Shown here: positions 38,442 through 49,062 of the stretch, piece by piece
Position numbering within the stretch: position 1 is the stretch's first letter
How the letters are laid out: each line of letters starts with the position of its first letter
NCBI RefSeq assembly: GCF_900143275.1
Contig: NZ_FSRO01000001.1
Location: 1,116,001-1,180,000 of the forward strand
Direction of reading: 5' to 3'
Source: Nitrosomonas cryotolerans ATCC 49181
Lineage (GTDB): Bacteria; Pseudomonadota; Gammaproteobacteria; Burkholderiales; Nitrosomonadaceae
DNA: 64,000 nt
Notes under the pieces: generated by a model
What the model was told of the DNA's origin: nothing
Seen by the model: the letters and a program-made list of their open reading frames with translations, nothing else
Database searches by the model: none
Made by a program: the position numbers and the translations under genes

Positions 38442-39626
38442 ATGAAAATACATGAATATCAGGCAAAAGAAATTTTGCGCAGATTCGGTGTTGCGACACC
38501 ACAGGGTATTGCCTGTTTCAATGTTGAAGAAGCTGTAACAGCTGCTAGAAGCCTGGGGGGGGATTTATGGGTGGTGAAGGCGCAAATTTACGCGGGTGGG
38601 CGCGGCAAGGGAGGGGGGATAAAAATAGCCAGATCTCTTGACGAGGTTCGTCAGTTTGCAGGAGAAATCCTGAATATGACGCTTGTTACGCATCAGACTG
38701 GTCCGAAGGGGCAAACTGTGCATCGGATCTTTATTGAGCAGGGCGTTGATATAAATAGAGAATTCTATATCGGGATGATAGTGGATCGGAGTCATCAACG
38801 GGTTTGTTTAATGGCCAGTTCGGAAGGTGGTATGGAAATCGAGCAGGTTGCTGCTAATGCACCGGAAAAAATTCATAAGGTATTGATTGATCCAATAATA
38901 GGCCTTACCGAGCAGGATGCTGATGCGATATCCCGCAAGATTGGAATCACGGAATCTTGTCTGGTGGCTACAAGGACCCTATTACGAAACTTATATCGTG
39001 CCTTCAATGATACTGACGCTTCATTGATTGAAGTTAATCCGCTGGCACTGACCATTGATAACCATATAGTTGCACTTGATGCAAAAATGAATTTTGATGA
39101 CAATGCATTATTTCGCCATCCTGATATTGCAGCATTGCGTGATTTGGATGAGGAAGACCCGCTTGAAGTCGAAGCATCTCAGCATCATTTATCTTATATC
39201 CCATTGGATGGGAGCATAGGATGTCTGGTCAATGGCGCAGGCTTAGCGATGGCCACCATGGATATCATCAAGCTATACGGAGGTAGTCCTGCTAATTTCC
39301 TTGATGTAGGTGGGGGAGCTACTGTAGAAAAAGTAACGGAAGCATTTAAATTGATGCTGCGTAATCCAAAATTGCGGGTTATCTTGGTGAATATATTTGG
39401 TGGTATTATGAAATGTGACGTGATTGCTGAGGGCGTTGTTGTGGCTGCGCGACAGGTAAGATTATCGGTCCCGCTGGTAGTGCGCCTTGAGGGTACCAAT
39501 GTAGCGCTAGGAAAAAAAATCCTGGCTGAATCTGGTTTGTCGATTATATCAGTAGAAAATATGGCAGACGCTGCTAAGCAAGCTGTGGCGGCAACGGCCG
39601 ATACTGGTCGCGCTGCTTATATATAA
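38442..39626 (+). CDS. sucC: succinyl-CoA ligase [ADP-forming] beta subunit
   Basis: 394 residues. ATP-grasp domain from [17 protein letters not shown], then [15 protein letters not shown] and EVNPLALT. It couples succinyl-CoA cleavage to nucleoside triphosphate synthesis in the TCA cycle with SucD, whose gene is 69 bases downstream. Ribosome site GGAGG lies about 7 bases from the ATG. Length is family-typical. Confidence 0.97.
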   Translation: MKIHEYQAKEILRRFGVATPQGIACFNVEEAVTAARSLGGDLWVVKAQIYAGGRGKGGGIKIARSLDEVRQFAGEILNMTLVTHQTGPKGQTVHRIFIEQGVDINREFYIGMIVDRSHQRVCLMASSEGGMEIEQVAANAPEKIHKVLIDPIIGLTEQDADAISRKIGITESCLVATRTLLRNLYRAFNDTDASLIEVNPLALTIDNHIVALDAKMNFDDNALFRHPDIAALRDLDEEDPLEVEASQHHLSYIPLDGSIGCLVNGAGLAMATMDIIKLYGGSPANFLDVGGGATVEKVTEAFKLMLRNPKLRVILVNIFGGIMKCDVIAEGVVVAARQVRLSVPLVVRLEGTNVALGKKILAESGLSIISVENMADAAKQAVAATADTGRAAYI

Positions 39627-39695
39627 TAGCTCAGAGAAATTAGCTCTGCGGATTTTACCTGTTAATTCCATTAAGTTGAAGGAGCAGTCACTATT

Positions 39696-40574
39696 ATGTC
39701 AATTCTGATCAATAAGAACAGTCGAGTTATGACCCAGGGGATTACTGGTAAAACAGGCCAATTTCATACGCGTCTGTGCCGTGAGTACGCAAGCGGCAGG
39801 GATTGTTTTGTTGCCGGTGTTAATCCGAAGAAACCTGGCGAAAGTTTTGAGGGAATCCCGATCTATGGCACGGTTAAAGAAGCGAAGCAGGCAACTGGCG
39901 CAACCGTTTCCGTGATTTATGTGCCACCTGCTTCCGCATCCGCGGCCATTGATGAAGCAGTGGATGCAGAATTAGATTTGGTGATATGTATTACCGAGGG
40001 CATTCCTGTCCGTGATATGTTAAATACACGTTATAAAATGGAGGGAAAGAAAACGCGTCTAGTTGGCCCGAATTGTCCGGGCATTATTACACCGGATGAA
40101 CTCAAGATTGGTATTATGCCTGGCTATATCCACAAGAAAGGCCGCGTTGGTGTGGTATCACGTTCCGGCACATTGACTTATGAGGCAGTCGCCCAATTAA
40201 TGGAGCAAGGACTGGGACAATCGACTTGTATTGGTATTGGGGGGGATCCTATCAATGGATTAAAGCATTTGGATATCATGAAATTATTTAATGAAGATGA
40301 TGAAACGGATGCGGTTCTAATGGTGGGGGAAATTGGAGGCACTGATGAGGAGGATTGCGCCTATTGGATTAAAGATAATATGCAAAAACCAGTAGTGGGC
40401 TTTATTGCGGGCGTGACAGCTCCTCCGGGTAAGCGCATGGGGCATGCCGGCGCGATTATTTCGGGTAGTCATGGAACTGCGCAGGAAAAACTGGCTGTCA
40501 TGGAAGCGTGTGGCATCAAAGTGACGCATAATCCCGCTGAAATGGGCAAGCTATTAAAATCAGCGTTGTGCTAG
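39696..40574 (+). CDS. sucD: succinyl-CoA ligase alpha subunit
   Basis: 292 residues: CoA-binding Rossmann domain (MSILINKNSRVMTQGITGKTGQFHT) and the flavodoxin-like domain with the phosphorylated histidine H250 in GHAGAIISG. VGPNCPGIITP is a further hallmark. It forms a heterotetramer with SucC. Ribosome site AAGGAG 9 bases upstream. Confidence 0.97.
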   Translation: MSILINKNSRVMTQGITGKTGQFHTRLCREYASGRDCFVAGVNPKKPGESFEGIPIYGTVKEAKQATGATVSVIYVPPASASAAIDEAVDAELDLVICITEGIPVRDMLNTRYKMEGKKTRLVGPNCPGIITPDELKIGIMPGYIHKKGRVGVVSRSGTLTYEAVAQLMEQGLGQSTCIGIGGDPINGLKHLDIMKLFNEDDETDAVLMVGEIGGTDEEDCAYWIKDNMQKPVVGFIAGVTAPPGKRMGHAGAIISGSHGTAQEKLAVMEACGIKVTHNPAEMGKLLKSALC

Positions 40575-40718
40575 AGCCCGAGTATATTCCAAGGTATTTG
40601 ATTTATTCTTTAATTTTTTGTGTTGCATATGCTCTCTGGATCTATGCTACAAAGAAATTTTCTAATCAAACAGGCTCATTGCCTCAAAGCAGAATTATAT
40701 TTAGTTTAGGAGAGCGGA

Positions 40719-41021
40719 ATGCGCCTCATGTGGTTCACCATAACGATATTTGTGCTATCGACATTTTCAGGCTGTGCAATATTTGAATCTGCACCATATC
40801 CTCCAGATAAGGTAGAGTATCCATCAGGACCTTTACCTCCTAGTGTCCGGCCGACTTATAATCTTTCTGGTTATCCCCCGGCTACTAAGGAGGGTTATAT
40901 TGACGGATGTGAGACTGCCAAGAAAACACGCTATGGACGTAAAGATGAGAATCGTTATGTTACTGACGGGCAATATCGAATGGGCTGGGATGATGGATTT
41001 GATTTATGTCATGAAAAATAA
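40719..41021 (+). CDS. small hypothetical lipoprotein
   Basis: 100 residues with a lipoprotein signal ending STFSGC, a proline-rich linker (APYPPDKVEYPSGPLPP) and a C-terminal repeat-like region GYIDGCETAKKT...DGFDLC. It is preceded by GGAG and followed 28 bases later by dacB. The mature protein would be anchored in the envelope; no family was recognised. A role with the cell-wall hydrolase downstream is possible but only from position. Confidence 0.8.
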   Translation: MRLMWFTITIFVLSTFSGCAIFESAPYPPDKVEYPSGPLPPSVRPTYNLSGYPPATKEGYIDGCETAKKTRYGRKDENRYVTDGQYRMGWDDGFDLCHEK

Positions 41022-41049
41022 TGAGTATTGATTATTACTCATATTAGAG

Positions 41050-42492
41050 ATGTTTCAGCTCAAATCAACTGTTACTTCATTTCTGATACTTATTGTTGTA
41101 TCAACCCCTATATTTTCTCATGGGTTACCGGCTCCCGTTCAACAGAAGCTGAAGCAAGCAGGCATCCCGGAGTCTGCGGTAGGTATTTATGTGAGTGAGG
41201 TTGGCGTAAATCAGCCTCTTATAGCTGTTAATGCGGATACAGCGATGAACCCAGCATCGGTAATGAAGCTGGTCACGACCTTTGCCGGATTAGAGTTGCT
41301 TGGACCTGCCTATACTTGGCAAACTGAACTGTATGCAGACGGTGAATTAAAAGATGGCGTATTGCAGGGTAATCTGGTGATTAAGGGTTATGGTGATCCT
41401 AAACTGGATTTAGAAAATTTCTGGTCGTTAGTTTATCGCTTGCGTCAAACAGGTTTACGTGAAATTAGGGGGGATCTGATACTTGACTATACGCATTACG
41501 ATTTACCAAAAGAAGACCCCGGTGCTTTTGATGGACAGCCCTATCGTACTTATAATCTACTCCCGGAAGCATTACTGGTAAATTATCGGACGTCTGCACT
41601 ATATTTCACGCCACAGCCGGATAATAATACTGTTGGGATTGTTGTGGATCCCTTGCCGGAATCATTGCAGCTAAATAACAACCTGAAGCTGACTTACGGA
41701 CAGTGTGGTGATTGGCTCAGCTTGTTGAATGCGGATATCCATGTTGATGAAGGCGAGGACAAGCGGATATCGATCAGACTAAGTGGTAGTTATGCGGTCG
41801 ACTGTGGCAAGAAAACCTACCTATTGGGCTTGCATGATAGTGCATCCTATACCAGGGACTTGTTTAAGCAGTTATGGATGCAGCAAGGCGGATTATTTCA
41901 AGGTAATGTGCTTATCGGTAAAACACCTAACAATATTTTACGATTAAAAACTTACCGGTCCCCACCATTAGCTGAAATTATTCGCGGGATTAATAAATTT
42001 AGCAATAATATTGCTGCGCGACAATTGTACTTGACGCTAGGTACAGTGCCCGCGAAAGCGAATGATGGTTCACCTGTGACACTCGCCCGGTCCGGTAGGG
42101 CCATTCGGCAGTGGTTTTCTTCCAGCGGTCTGGATTTTCCAGAACTCGTTATCGAGAATGGATCAGGACTATCACGTAAGGAACGAATTAGTGCGCATCA
42201 TATGGGAAAACTTTTACTCGCAGCTTTTCAGAGTCCTGTGATGCCAGAATTTATTGCGTCATTACCAATCGTAGCGATTGATGGCACCATGAAGAATCGT
42301 TTAATCGGAACGCCTGTAAGCGGCATGGCTCACATGAAAACAGGCGCATTAAATGGGGTACAGGCGCTCGCTGGTTATATGCTGGATAAATTTAAACGTC
42401 GTGTAATCGTTGTTTTCTTTGTGAATCACCCCAATGCAAGTCAAGCCCGGCCTGCATTGGATTTGCTGTTGCAATGGGTTTATGCTAGATGA
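41050..42492 (+). CDS. dacB: D-alanyl-D-alanine carboxypeptidase/endopeptidase (PBP4 family)
   Basis: 480 residues, exported (signal peptide through about residue 25). Penicillin-binding motifs: SVMK with S70 and K73, SNN in FSNNIAAR, and KTG in MKTGALNG. It trims peptide stems or cross-links in peptidoglycan. Family length is 470-490. Co-directional with the small lipoprotein gene. It converges on the RND efflux operon, with about 110 bases between. Confidence 0.95.
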   Translation: MFQLKSTVTSFLILIVVSTPIFSHGLPAPVQQKLKQAGIPESAVGIYVSEVGVNQPLIAVNADTAMNPASVMKLVTTFAGLELLGPAYTWQTELYADGELKDGVLQGNLVIKGYGDPKLDLENFWSLVYRLRQTGLREIRGDLILDYTHYDLPKEDPGAFDGQPYRTYNLLPEALLVNYRTSALYFTPQPDNNTVGIVVDPLPESLQLNNNLKLTYGQCGDWLSLLNADIHVDEGEDKRISIRLSGSYAVDCGKKTYLLGLHDSASYTRDLFKQLWMQQGGLFQGNVLIGKTPNNILRLKTYRSPPLAEIIRGINKFSNNIAARQLYLTLGTVPAKANDGSPVTLARSGRAIRQWFSSSGLDFPELVIENGSGLSRKERISAHHMGKLLLAAFQSPVMPEFIASLPIVAIDGTMKNRLIGTPVSGMAHMKTGALNGVQALAGYMLDKFKRRVIVVFFVNHPNASQARPALDLLLQWVYAR

Positions 42493-42604
42493 TAGTGAGT
42501 TCTGGTATGGCATCAGCGTAGTAAAGCCCGAGCAGCCTGGGTTGATTGACTGGGTGGGTAACAATAAGCTTGCGCAGTATGTAAATGATGCGTTTATCCA
42601 GCCA

Positions 42605-45600
42605 TCAAAGTTTCTCATATGAAGAGGGAGTTCCTGCTTCCGCTGTAACTGGCGATTGAATCTGCAGATGTGCTGTCGTTTGTTTGGATTGATCGGGTGT
42701 GTGCTCATCAGGTTGCTCATCGAACCAACGATATAATGTCGGCAAGACTACTAATGTTAATAAGGTGGAGGTAATTAATCCGCCAATCACGACAATAGCC
42801 AGTGGTTGTTGTACTTCGGAGCCCGGACCGGTAGCAAATAAGAAGGGTACTAGACCCAGCATTGCCACGGTAGCTGTCATCAGTACCGGACGGAAGCGCT
42901 GTTGGCAGCCTTTGACTACGGCCTCAGAAAGGCTGACTCCGTCATTGCGTAACTTCCGAATATAAGTTAACAGCACTACACCATTGAGTACCGCAATTCC
43001 CCACAATGCAATAAATCCTACTGATGCGGGAACAGAGAGATACTCGCCAGTGATAAATAAAGCGAAAACGCCACCAATGGAAGCAAAAGGCAGTACCAGG
43101 ATAGTTAATCCCGCCAGTTTGACCGAATCAAATAATATGAATAATAAGAAGAAAATAAGGGCAATTGTAACCGGTACGATAATCGATAGTGTTGCCATCG
43201 CCCGCTCCATGTTTTCGAATTGTCCGCCCCATTCAAAATAATAACCAGGTGGCAGCTGAATTTCCTCCGCGAGGCGTTCTTGTATTTCTGCGACAAAGCC
43301 GCCGAGATCGCGCCCATCTACATTGGAACCAACAACGACCCGTCGTTTAGCGCCTTCCCGTGAAATCTGAGCCGGACCATCGATAATATTGATCCGTGAG
43401 ACAGCACGTAATGGAATCATGGCACCATCCGGTGCACGTAATAAAAGATTCTTAATATCTTCGATATTGTCCCGGAATCTTTCGGGGAAACGCAGTGCAA
43501 TTGCAAAGCGCCGTTCGCCTTCATATAAATTAGTTACATCCTTGCCACCAATAGCGGTTGTGATGAGTTCATTGACGTCAGCAACGTTGATTCCATGACG
43601 TGCAATTGCATCCCGATCAATATCAATCGTTAATGATTGTTGACCAGAAAGCCGCTCAATACGAATGTCCTGCGAACCGGGTACGGATTTTAAGATACGG
43701 GAAATATCTTCTGATAATTCACGCAATACCGATAACTCATCACCAAAAATTTTAATTGCGATCTCTGAACGTACTCCGGTCAGCATTTCGTCGACTCTTT
43801 CCGCGATTGGTTGCGATAGCACGATTTGTACACCTGGCAGCACGGAGAGTTTTTTACGAATATCCTCATCAATGTCCATTTGAGTGCGTCCGGCGCTTGT
43901 GTCCAGCGTGACGATTGGATCAGATTCATTTTGTCCGGCTGGGTCAGCGGGTGATTCACCCCGTCCGATTTTAGAAACAATACGCTCAACACCCGGTACG
44001 CTCATGATCATTTTGTGTGCTTCGAATTCCATTTCAATCGTCTCATTTAAGGAAATGGATGCGACACGATTGATCTGGGGTGTTAAAGAGCCTTCCATCA
44101 GTGTGGGAATGAAGGATGTGCCGAGAAATGGGAACAAGGCAAATGATGATAACAATAGTACGATGGCAACGGAGATGGTTGTTTTTTCTTTTGAAAGGGC
44201 TTTATCCAGTAAACGTAGATAAGCTGATTTAAGTATGGTAATAATCTTGGTATCGTGATCAGCACCGCCTTTGAGAATATAGGAACACAGTACGGGTGAT
44301 AGTGTTAACGAGATAATTAACGATATTGCCAAAGCGATCGCTATAGTGAAAGCAAGTGGACTGAATAGCTTGCCTTCCATGCCTTGCAGGGTCATTAATG
44401 GCAGAAATACTAAGATAATAATACAAATACCAAAGATCACCGGTACGCCGACCTCGATAACGGCATCGATTATTGTGCGTATGCGTGATTCGTCGCTGGC
44501 ATTACTCAGACGATGGTAAACATTTTCAACGACAACGACAGTAGAATCAACCATTAGACCAATGGCAATGGCCATGCCTCCCAGCGACATCAGATTGGCA
44601 GAAATATTCTGGTGATTCATGACCATGAATGTAGCCAGTGGTGTAATAACGAGCGTTGCTACCACAATCAGGCTAGAACGAACATCGCCCAGGAATATGA
44701 ATAAAATAATGACAACAAGTATAATGCCTTCAATCAAGACCTTACTGACCGTCCACAAGGCAGAATCTACCAGTTCAGTGCGATCATAATAAGGTACAAT
44801 CTGCAGTCCGTCCGGTAGCATATTGCGCTCATTGATCTCAGCCACCTTGGCTTTTACGTTACCCACAATTTCCTTAGCATTGCCCCCTCGTACCATTAAT
44901 ACGATACCAGAGGCGGATTCCGTGTAGCCCCCTTTCATGACCGCGCCATAGCGTACTTCTGTGCCGATCTTGACCTCAGCAATGTCACGTACAAATACAG
45001 GAACACCCCCTTGTTCATCAAGGACAATGTTGCCGATATCTTGTAATGTCTGGATCAAGCCGACACCACGAACCAGGTACTGCTCATTTTCTAATGGTAA
45101 TATGCCGCCACTGGAATTGGCATTATTGTTTGCGATCGCTCTTTCAACCTGTTGTAATGTTAAATTGTAATGACGTAGCCGGTCTGGATTTGCCCAGACC
45201 TGGTATTGTTTGACATAGCCTCCCTGGGAATTGATTTCTGCTACACCTGGTATGGAGCGTAAAAGTGGCCTGACCACCCAGTCCTGAATAACCCGTCGAT
45301 GAGTCAACTCTTCAACAGTGAGCGCCCGTTCGCCATCATCCGGGTGATCAAGGGTGTATTGATATACTTCGCCCAGACCGGTTGATACGGGTCCAAGGAC
45401 TGGCACAATACCAGGCGGCATTTTAGTCGCTGCATTCAGCAGCCTTTCCATCACCAATTGGCGTGCAAAAAATACATCCGTATCATCTGTAAATACCAGA
45501 GTGATGATCGATAATCCACTTTTATTCAATGAACGCATCTCTTGTAAGCCCAGCAAGCCAGTCATTGATATTTCAAGGGGGATGGTTACCAAGCGTTCAA

Positions 45601-45781
45601 TCTCTTCGGGTGTGCGCCCCAGAGCCTCGGTAGCAATCTGTACCTGCACATTAGTTACATCGGGAAAGGCGTCAATGGATAATTGCTGTGTTGCCCGTAA
45701 ACCAAAGCTGATTAGAATAAGCGCGAGTACGAGTGTGATAAGGCGATGATGAATTGTGGTGCGTACAATTGATGCGAGCAT
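42605..45781 (-). CDS. heavy-metal RND efflux pump inner-membrane subunit (CzcA/CusA type)
   Basis: 1,058 residues, 12 membrane helices and two large periplasmic loops. N-terminus TIHHRLITLVLALILISFGLRATQQLSIDAFPDVTNVQVQI fits the HME class. Helix 4 reads MAIAIGLMVDSTVVVVEN, close to the HME subfamilies but not identical to the Zn/Co/Cd (DFG..DGAVV) or Cu/Ag pattern, so the metal is uncertain. It is the last gene of a CBA operon: 4 bases after the adaptor. No metal sensor is adjacent. The last 40 residues are a loose, Gln/Thr-rich cytosolic tail. Confidence 0.93.
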   Translation of the reverse strand: MLASIVRTTIHHRLITLVLALILISFGLRATQQLSIDAFPDVTNVQVQIATEALGRTPEEIERLVTIPLEISMTGLLGLQEMRSLNKSGLSIITLVFTDDTDVFFARQLVMERLLNAATKMPPGIVPVLGPVSTGLGEVYQYTLDHPDDGERALTVEELTHRRVIQDWVVRPLLRSIPGVAEINSQGGYVKQYQVWANPDRLRHYNLTLQQVERAIANNNANSSGGILPLENEQYLVRGVGLIQTLQDIGNIVLDEQGGVPVFVRDIAEVKIGTEVRYGAVMKGGYTESASGIVLMVRGGNAKEIVGNVKAKVAEINERNMLPDGLQIVPYYDRTELVDSALWTVSKVLIEGIILVVIILFIFLGDVRSSLIVVATLVITPLATFMVMNHQNISANLMSLGGMAIAIGLMVDSTVVVVENVYHRLSNASDESRIRTIIDAVIEVGVPVIFGICIIILVFLPLMTLQGMEGKLFSPLAFTIAIALAISLIISLTLSPVLCSYILKGGADHDTKIITILKSAYLRLLDKALSKEKTTISVAIVLLLSSFALFPFLGTSFIPTLMEGSLTPQINRVASISLNETIEMEFEAHKMIMSVPGVERIVSKIGRGESPADPAGQNESDPIVTLDTSAGRTQMDIDEDIRKKLSVLPGVQIVLSQPIAERVDEMLTGVRSEIAIKIFGDELSVLRELSEDISRILKSVPGSQDIRIERLSGQQSLTIDIDRDAIARHGINVADVNELITTAIGGKDVTNLYEGERRFAIALRFPERFRDNIEDIKNLLLRAPDGAMIPLRAVSRINIIDGPAQISREGAKRRVVVGSNVDGRDLGGFVAEIQERLAEEIQLPPGYYFEWGGQFENMERAMATLSIIVPVTIALIFFLLFILFDSVKLAGLTILVLPFASIGGVFALFITGEYLSVPASVGFIALWGIAVLNGVVLLTYIRKLRNDGVSLSEAVVKGCQQRFRPVLMTATVAMLGLVPFLFATGPGSEVQQPLAIVVIGGLITSTLLTLVVLPTLYRWFDEQPDEHTPDQSKQTTAHLQIQSPVTAEAGTPSSYEKL

Positions 45782-45785
45782 GAGC

Positions 45786-46952
45786 TTAATCCAGTCCAGC
45801 GCGTTTGCGTTGATTGTTTATATGAAAAGCGCCATCTATGATGATGGATTGATCCTTATCGAGTCCTTTTAGTATTGGTCGTACACCATTAATAGTATCT
45901 CCTAGCTGGACAGGTGTCAGAATAAATTGGTTGTTATCTTGCGCAACGAATACATGATCCCGATTATTTTCGCGTACGACTGCTCCAGTTGGAACAACTA
46001 AATGTATTTTCGGGGCATCAGTGATATGCATAATGGCCAACATGGCCGGCTTAAGTTTGCGTTCTGAATTACTTACCTGCGTGCGCACAGTGACGATACG
46101 CTGCTCCGGGCTAACCGTATCGGCAACAAAGATAATCTGACCCGTGATCTTTGTATTATTTAGTGCGGGTATCTGAATTTCGACTTGCTGTCCTTCAGAC
46201 ACTTTACTGACATCCTGTTCCGGTACGCCACCGATTACCCAGACAGTAGCTAAGTCTGCGATCAGGAATAGTTGATCGGCAGGTTTGACTACTTGACCAA
46301 CAGCGACATTACGCTCAATAACTGTACCATCTCTGGATGCAGTGATGCTAACAGAGGGTAGAATCTGTCCGCGTTTTGCGAGCTCATTGACTCCTTTTTT
46401 TCCAACACCCAGCATCCGTAGATGATCTGTTGCTGCGCTTAGCTCAGCGCGAAACACTTGCAGTTCTGATTCGCGTCGCTGCAGTTCAGCGCGCCCAATC
46501 ACATCGGCCGCGAGCAGCTGATGTGCACGTTCGGCTGCTCGCTGCGCTAAGGTAGCTTGTGAATAGGCACGTAAATAGGCGAGTTGCGCCTGAGTTAATT
46601 CCGGGCTGGAAATATGTGCCAATGTTGTTCCGACCTTAACATCGTCACCCACCATGGCAGGCACATCAACGATGCGTCCTGTAACGCTAGCACCAATACG
46701 AGCCAGTTCATGCTGATTAACTTCGATATGGCTGGGAACCTTTAAGGTATCTACAATTTTGACTAATTTAGGCTTCCCTATTTTGATGCGTTGAGCCATA
46801 TTTGGGCTAAGGGTTACACTATATTCATTTTCAGTCGATTCCGACTGAATTATTTCATCCTCAGAGGAATCCACAGGTTTTTCACTATCACATCCAGTGA
46901 GAAATAGAGCGGTGAGTAAGGCCGCACCCTTGATTAGGGCAGTAGTTTTCAT
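45786..46952 (-). CDS. RND efflux periplasmic adaptor (CzcB type)
   Basis: 388 residues, a lipoprotein signal (FLTGCDSEKPVDS), an acidic linker, barrel-sandwich and coiled-coil hairpin (VGDDVKVGTTLAHISSPELTQAQLAYLRA...), and a C-terminal beta-barrel. It joins the RND pump to the outer-membrane channel. Its ATG overlaps the stop codon of the channel gene (ATGA at 46949-46952), a tight translational coupling. The N-terminal His-rich metal-binding segment of classical CzcB is absent. Confidence 0.92.
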   Translation of the reverse strand: MKTTALIKGAALLTALFLTGCDSEKPVDSSEDEIIQSESTENEYSVTLSPNMAQRIKIGKPKLVKIVDTLKVPSHIEVNQHELARIGASVTGRIVDVPAMVGDDVKVGTTLAHISSPELTQAQLAYLRAYSQATLAQRAAERAHQLLAADVIGRAELQRRESELQVFRAELSAATDHLRMLGVGKKGVNELAKRGQILPSVSITASRDGTVIERNVAVGQVVKPADQLFLIADLATVWVIGGVPEQDVSKVSEGQQVEIQIPALNNTKITGQIIFVADTVSPEQRIVTVRTQVSNSERKLKPAMLAIMHITDAPKIHLVVPTGAVVRENNRDHVFVAQDNNQFILTPVQLGDTINGVRPILKGLDKDQSIIIDGAFHINNQRKRAGLD

Positions 46953-48229
46953 TCGTGAGCTTGCTCCTTGGGATAATGGGCGCGTAATCGATCAATTTCT
47001 GTGGCAGCGGATTGCAATTCAAAACGTGCCTGCAATAGTTCCGCGAGTACGCCGCGTAATACACGTTGAGTGTCGAGCACTTCAATAAAACCGCGCTCAC
47101 CAAGACGATAAGCAGTTTGGGCAATTCTCAGCGCCAATTCAGCCTCTGTGACGATACCTCCCTCAAACATTTCGACTCTGCGCTGGGCGATCTGTTTAGC
47201 CTGCCAGGCGGATTCGAGTTGCTGTCCAATCTCAAAGCGACGGTATTCCAGTGTTTCGCGTATTCTTGCGGAATCAAAGATAGCGCCATCAATCTCGCCT
47301 TGGCGACGGTAAAAAAGCGGAATCTTTACATTAATACCGGCTGTATTGGAGGCGAACTGGGCATCTTGAAAATTTCTGTATAAAATACTCACAGAAGGCA
47401 GTACGGTGGCTCGTTCTTCGTCAATACGTAACTGTGCGCGATCCTGCTCGGCCTCTAAACGGACAATATCTGGATTAACAGCTGGAACTTCCTGACGTAA
47501 TACCGCTAATGGCGGAAATGCGACGGGGTCATTTAGTGAGGCATTAATTTTGAAGTTAGGCTGCAACGTACCGGCGGTGAGTCGTACGAGTGCAATCCGC
47601 GCCCGTTCCGCATTCAGGAGTGCGGCCTCTTTACGGCTGGCCGCACTGAGTACCTCTGTGTCGGCTCGAATTAACTCAAAACGCGCCGCTTCTCCTATAT
47701 CAACACTGACTTTAATGCGACGAGATATTTCCTGCATCAGATCGTGGATGCTGGTTTCCATGAGCGCAAGTTCTTGCCGCAATAAGAGTTCATAGGCACT
47801 GACCCGTAACTGTGCCGCCAGATCTGCGCGTACTTGATGAAGACTGGCCTGACTTGCTCCGACACCTGCCTGGGCGGAATCAATGCGCGCTGCTCGCAGG
47901 AAAGGATTCTCAATGGGTTGACTGACCGTTATTTCGCGCTGATTTGAAGCCGGTCCCGTTTCTGATATAGGTAACCGTGGTCGGTCAGGACCCGCCATTA
48001 CGGTTACTTCCGGATTGGGGAAAGCGGCAGCGCCGACAACATTCGCTTTAGCAATGTCAACCTGAGATTGCGCGGCACGTACGAGTCCATTGGCCTGCAA
48101 TCCCAGTCGTTGTAAGTCTTCAATGGTAAGTGCTAGAGTGGGTTCTTCTTGGGCTGACGCAAGTGTGGCTGGAAGCGCGAGGATCAGACTGCTGAGTAAT
48201 AAAAAAAGATAAAATGAGGACGTCTGCAT
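46949..48229 (-). CDS. outer-membrane channel of the RND efflux operon (CzcC type)
   Basis: 426 residues with a signal peptide (through about residue 26, LASAQEE), and two repeated TolC-like halves with heptad coiled coils. First gene of the CBA operon. The upstream 376 bases (48230-48605) show no clear operator. It probably forms the trimeric exit duct. Confidence 0.92.
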   Translation of the reverse strand: MQTSSFYLFLLLSSLILALPATLASAQEEPTLALTIEDLQRLGLQANGLVRAAQSQVDIAKANVVGAAAFPNPEVTVMAGPDRPRLPISETGPASNQREITVSQPIENPFLRAARIDSAQAGVGASQASLHQVRADLAAQLRVSAYELLLRQELALMETSIHDLMQEISRRIKVSVDIGEAARFELIRADTEVLSAASRKEAALLNAERARIALVRLTAGTLQPNFKINASLNDPVAFPPLAVLRQEVPAVNPDIVRLEAEQDRAQLRIDEERATVLPSVSILYRNFQDAQFASNTAGINVKIPLFYRRQGEIDGAIFDSARIRETLEYRRFEIGQQLESAWQAKQIAQRRVEMFEGGIVTEAELALRIAQTAYRLGERGFIEVLDTQRVLRGVLAELLQARFELQSAATEIDRLRAHYPKEQAHE

Positions 48230-48605
48230 ACGGCCTTTCTAAATGTATTGGAATTATATGATATATGATTATCAGATTTCATCAATCTTAAATTAAACAG
48301 AATTAGCCTTCATTTCTTTCGGTAAAAGCAGTATTCTGAGTTTAATTTAAATTAAGAACGGGTAATTCTGGACTACTTTTGTGGACTTAAAATTGAATCC
48401 GGCCAGTTATAAGACCTGATTTTTCTGTGCGGAAAGGAACTTAAATATAAAAAATGGCATTGATTTAATCTCTTGAACTGATATAAAGAAGATCGAAGAT
48501 TGTTCGGAGGTAACGGCAAGCTTGCTATCCAAGTTTGCCAAAATAGCACGGTATGTTCAATACGATATGAAGATACATATTAATTTTTGATATTTATGGG
48601 ACACA
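48230..48605. other. intergenic, nothing recognised
   Basis: 376 AT-rich bases between the divergent efflux operon and nudJ. It must hold both promoters. No metal-responsive operator or repeat was recognised. Confidence 0.45.
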
Positions 48606-49058
48606 ATGATTTGGAAGCTAAACGTTACCGTTGCTGCGGTTATTGAACAAAATGGAAGATATTTGCTGGTGGAGGAAACAATACAAGGCGTTTCTAAAAT
48701 AATGCTGAACCAGCCTGCAGGACATCTGGATCCTGGTGAATCTATTATCGAGGGTACCGTTCGAGAAACCTTGGAAGAGACTGCCTATACCTTTGTTCCG
48801 CAATATCTATTGGGTATTTATCAATGGCATTCCTCCTGTAATGATACAACTTATCTCCGTTTTGCGTTAGGTGGGGATGCGACGAACCATGACTCTGAGC
48901 GTATACTGGATTCAGGAATCATACGTACAACCTGGCTTAGCGTGGCCGAGATGAATGAGTCGATTGATCGTCACCGTAGTCCACTGGTCATGCAATGTGT
49001 TCGAGATCATCTCGCGGGAAAACACTATCCGTTAGAAATGCTTACGTATTACAATTGA
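48606..49058 (+). CDS. nudJ: NUDIX phosphatase NudJ-like
   Basis: 150 residues with the NUDIX box [23 protein letters not shown] (G, E, REUxEE pattern). NudJ hydrolyses nucleoside di- and triphosphates and thiamine pyrimidine pyrophosphate. The next gene, 4 bases later, is mnmA, the same order as in E. coli. Start ATG at 48606. Confidence 0.88.
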   Translation: MIWKLNVTVAAVIEQNGRYLLVEETIQGVSKIMLNQPAGHLDPGESIIEGTVRETLEETAYTFVPQYLLGIYQWHSSCNDTTYLRFALGGDATNHDSERILDSGIIRTTWLSVAEMNESIDRHRSPLVMQCVRDHLAGKHYPLEMLTYYN

Positions 49059-49062
49059 TGCA

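Noticed and set aside
40568-40786. 72-residue open frame after sucD
   Set aside because: It overlaps the well-supported lipoprotein gene and starts on a weak GTG.
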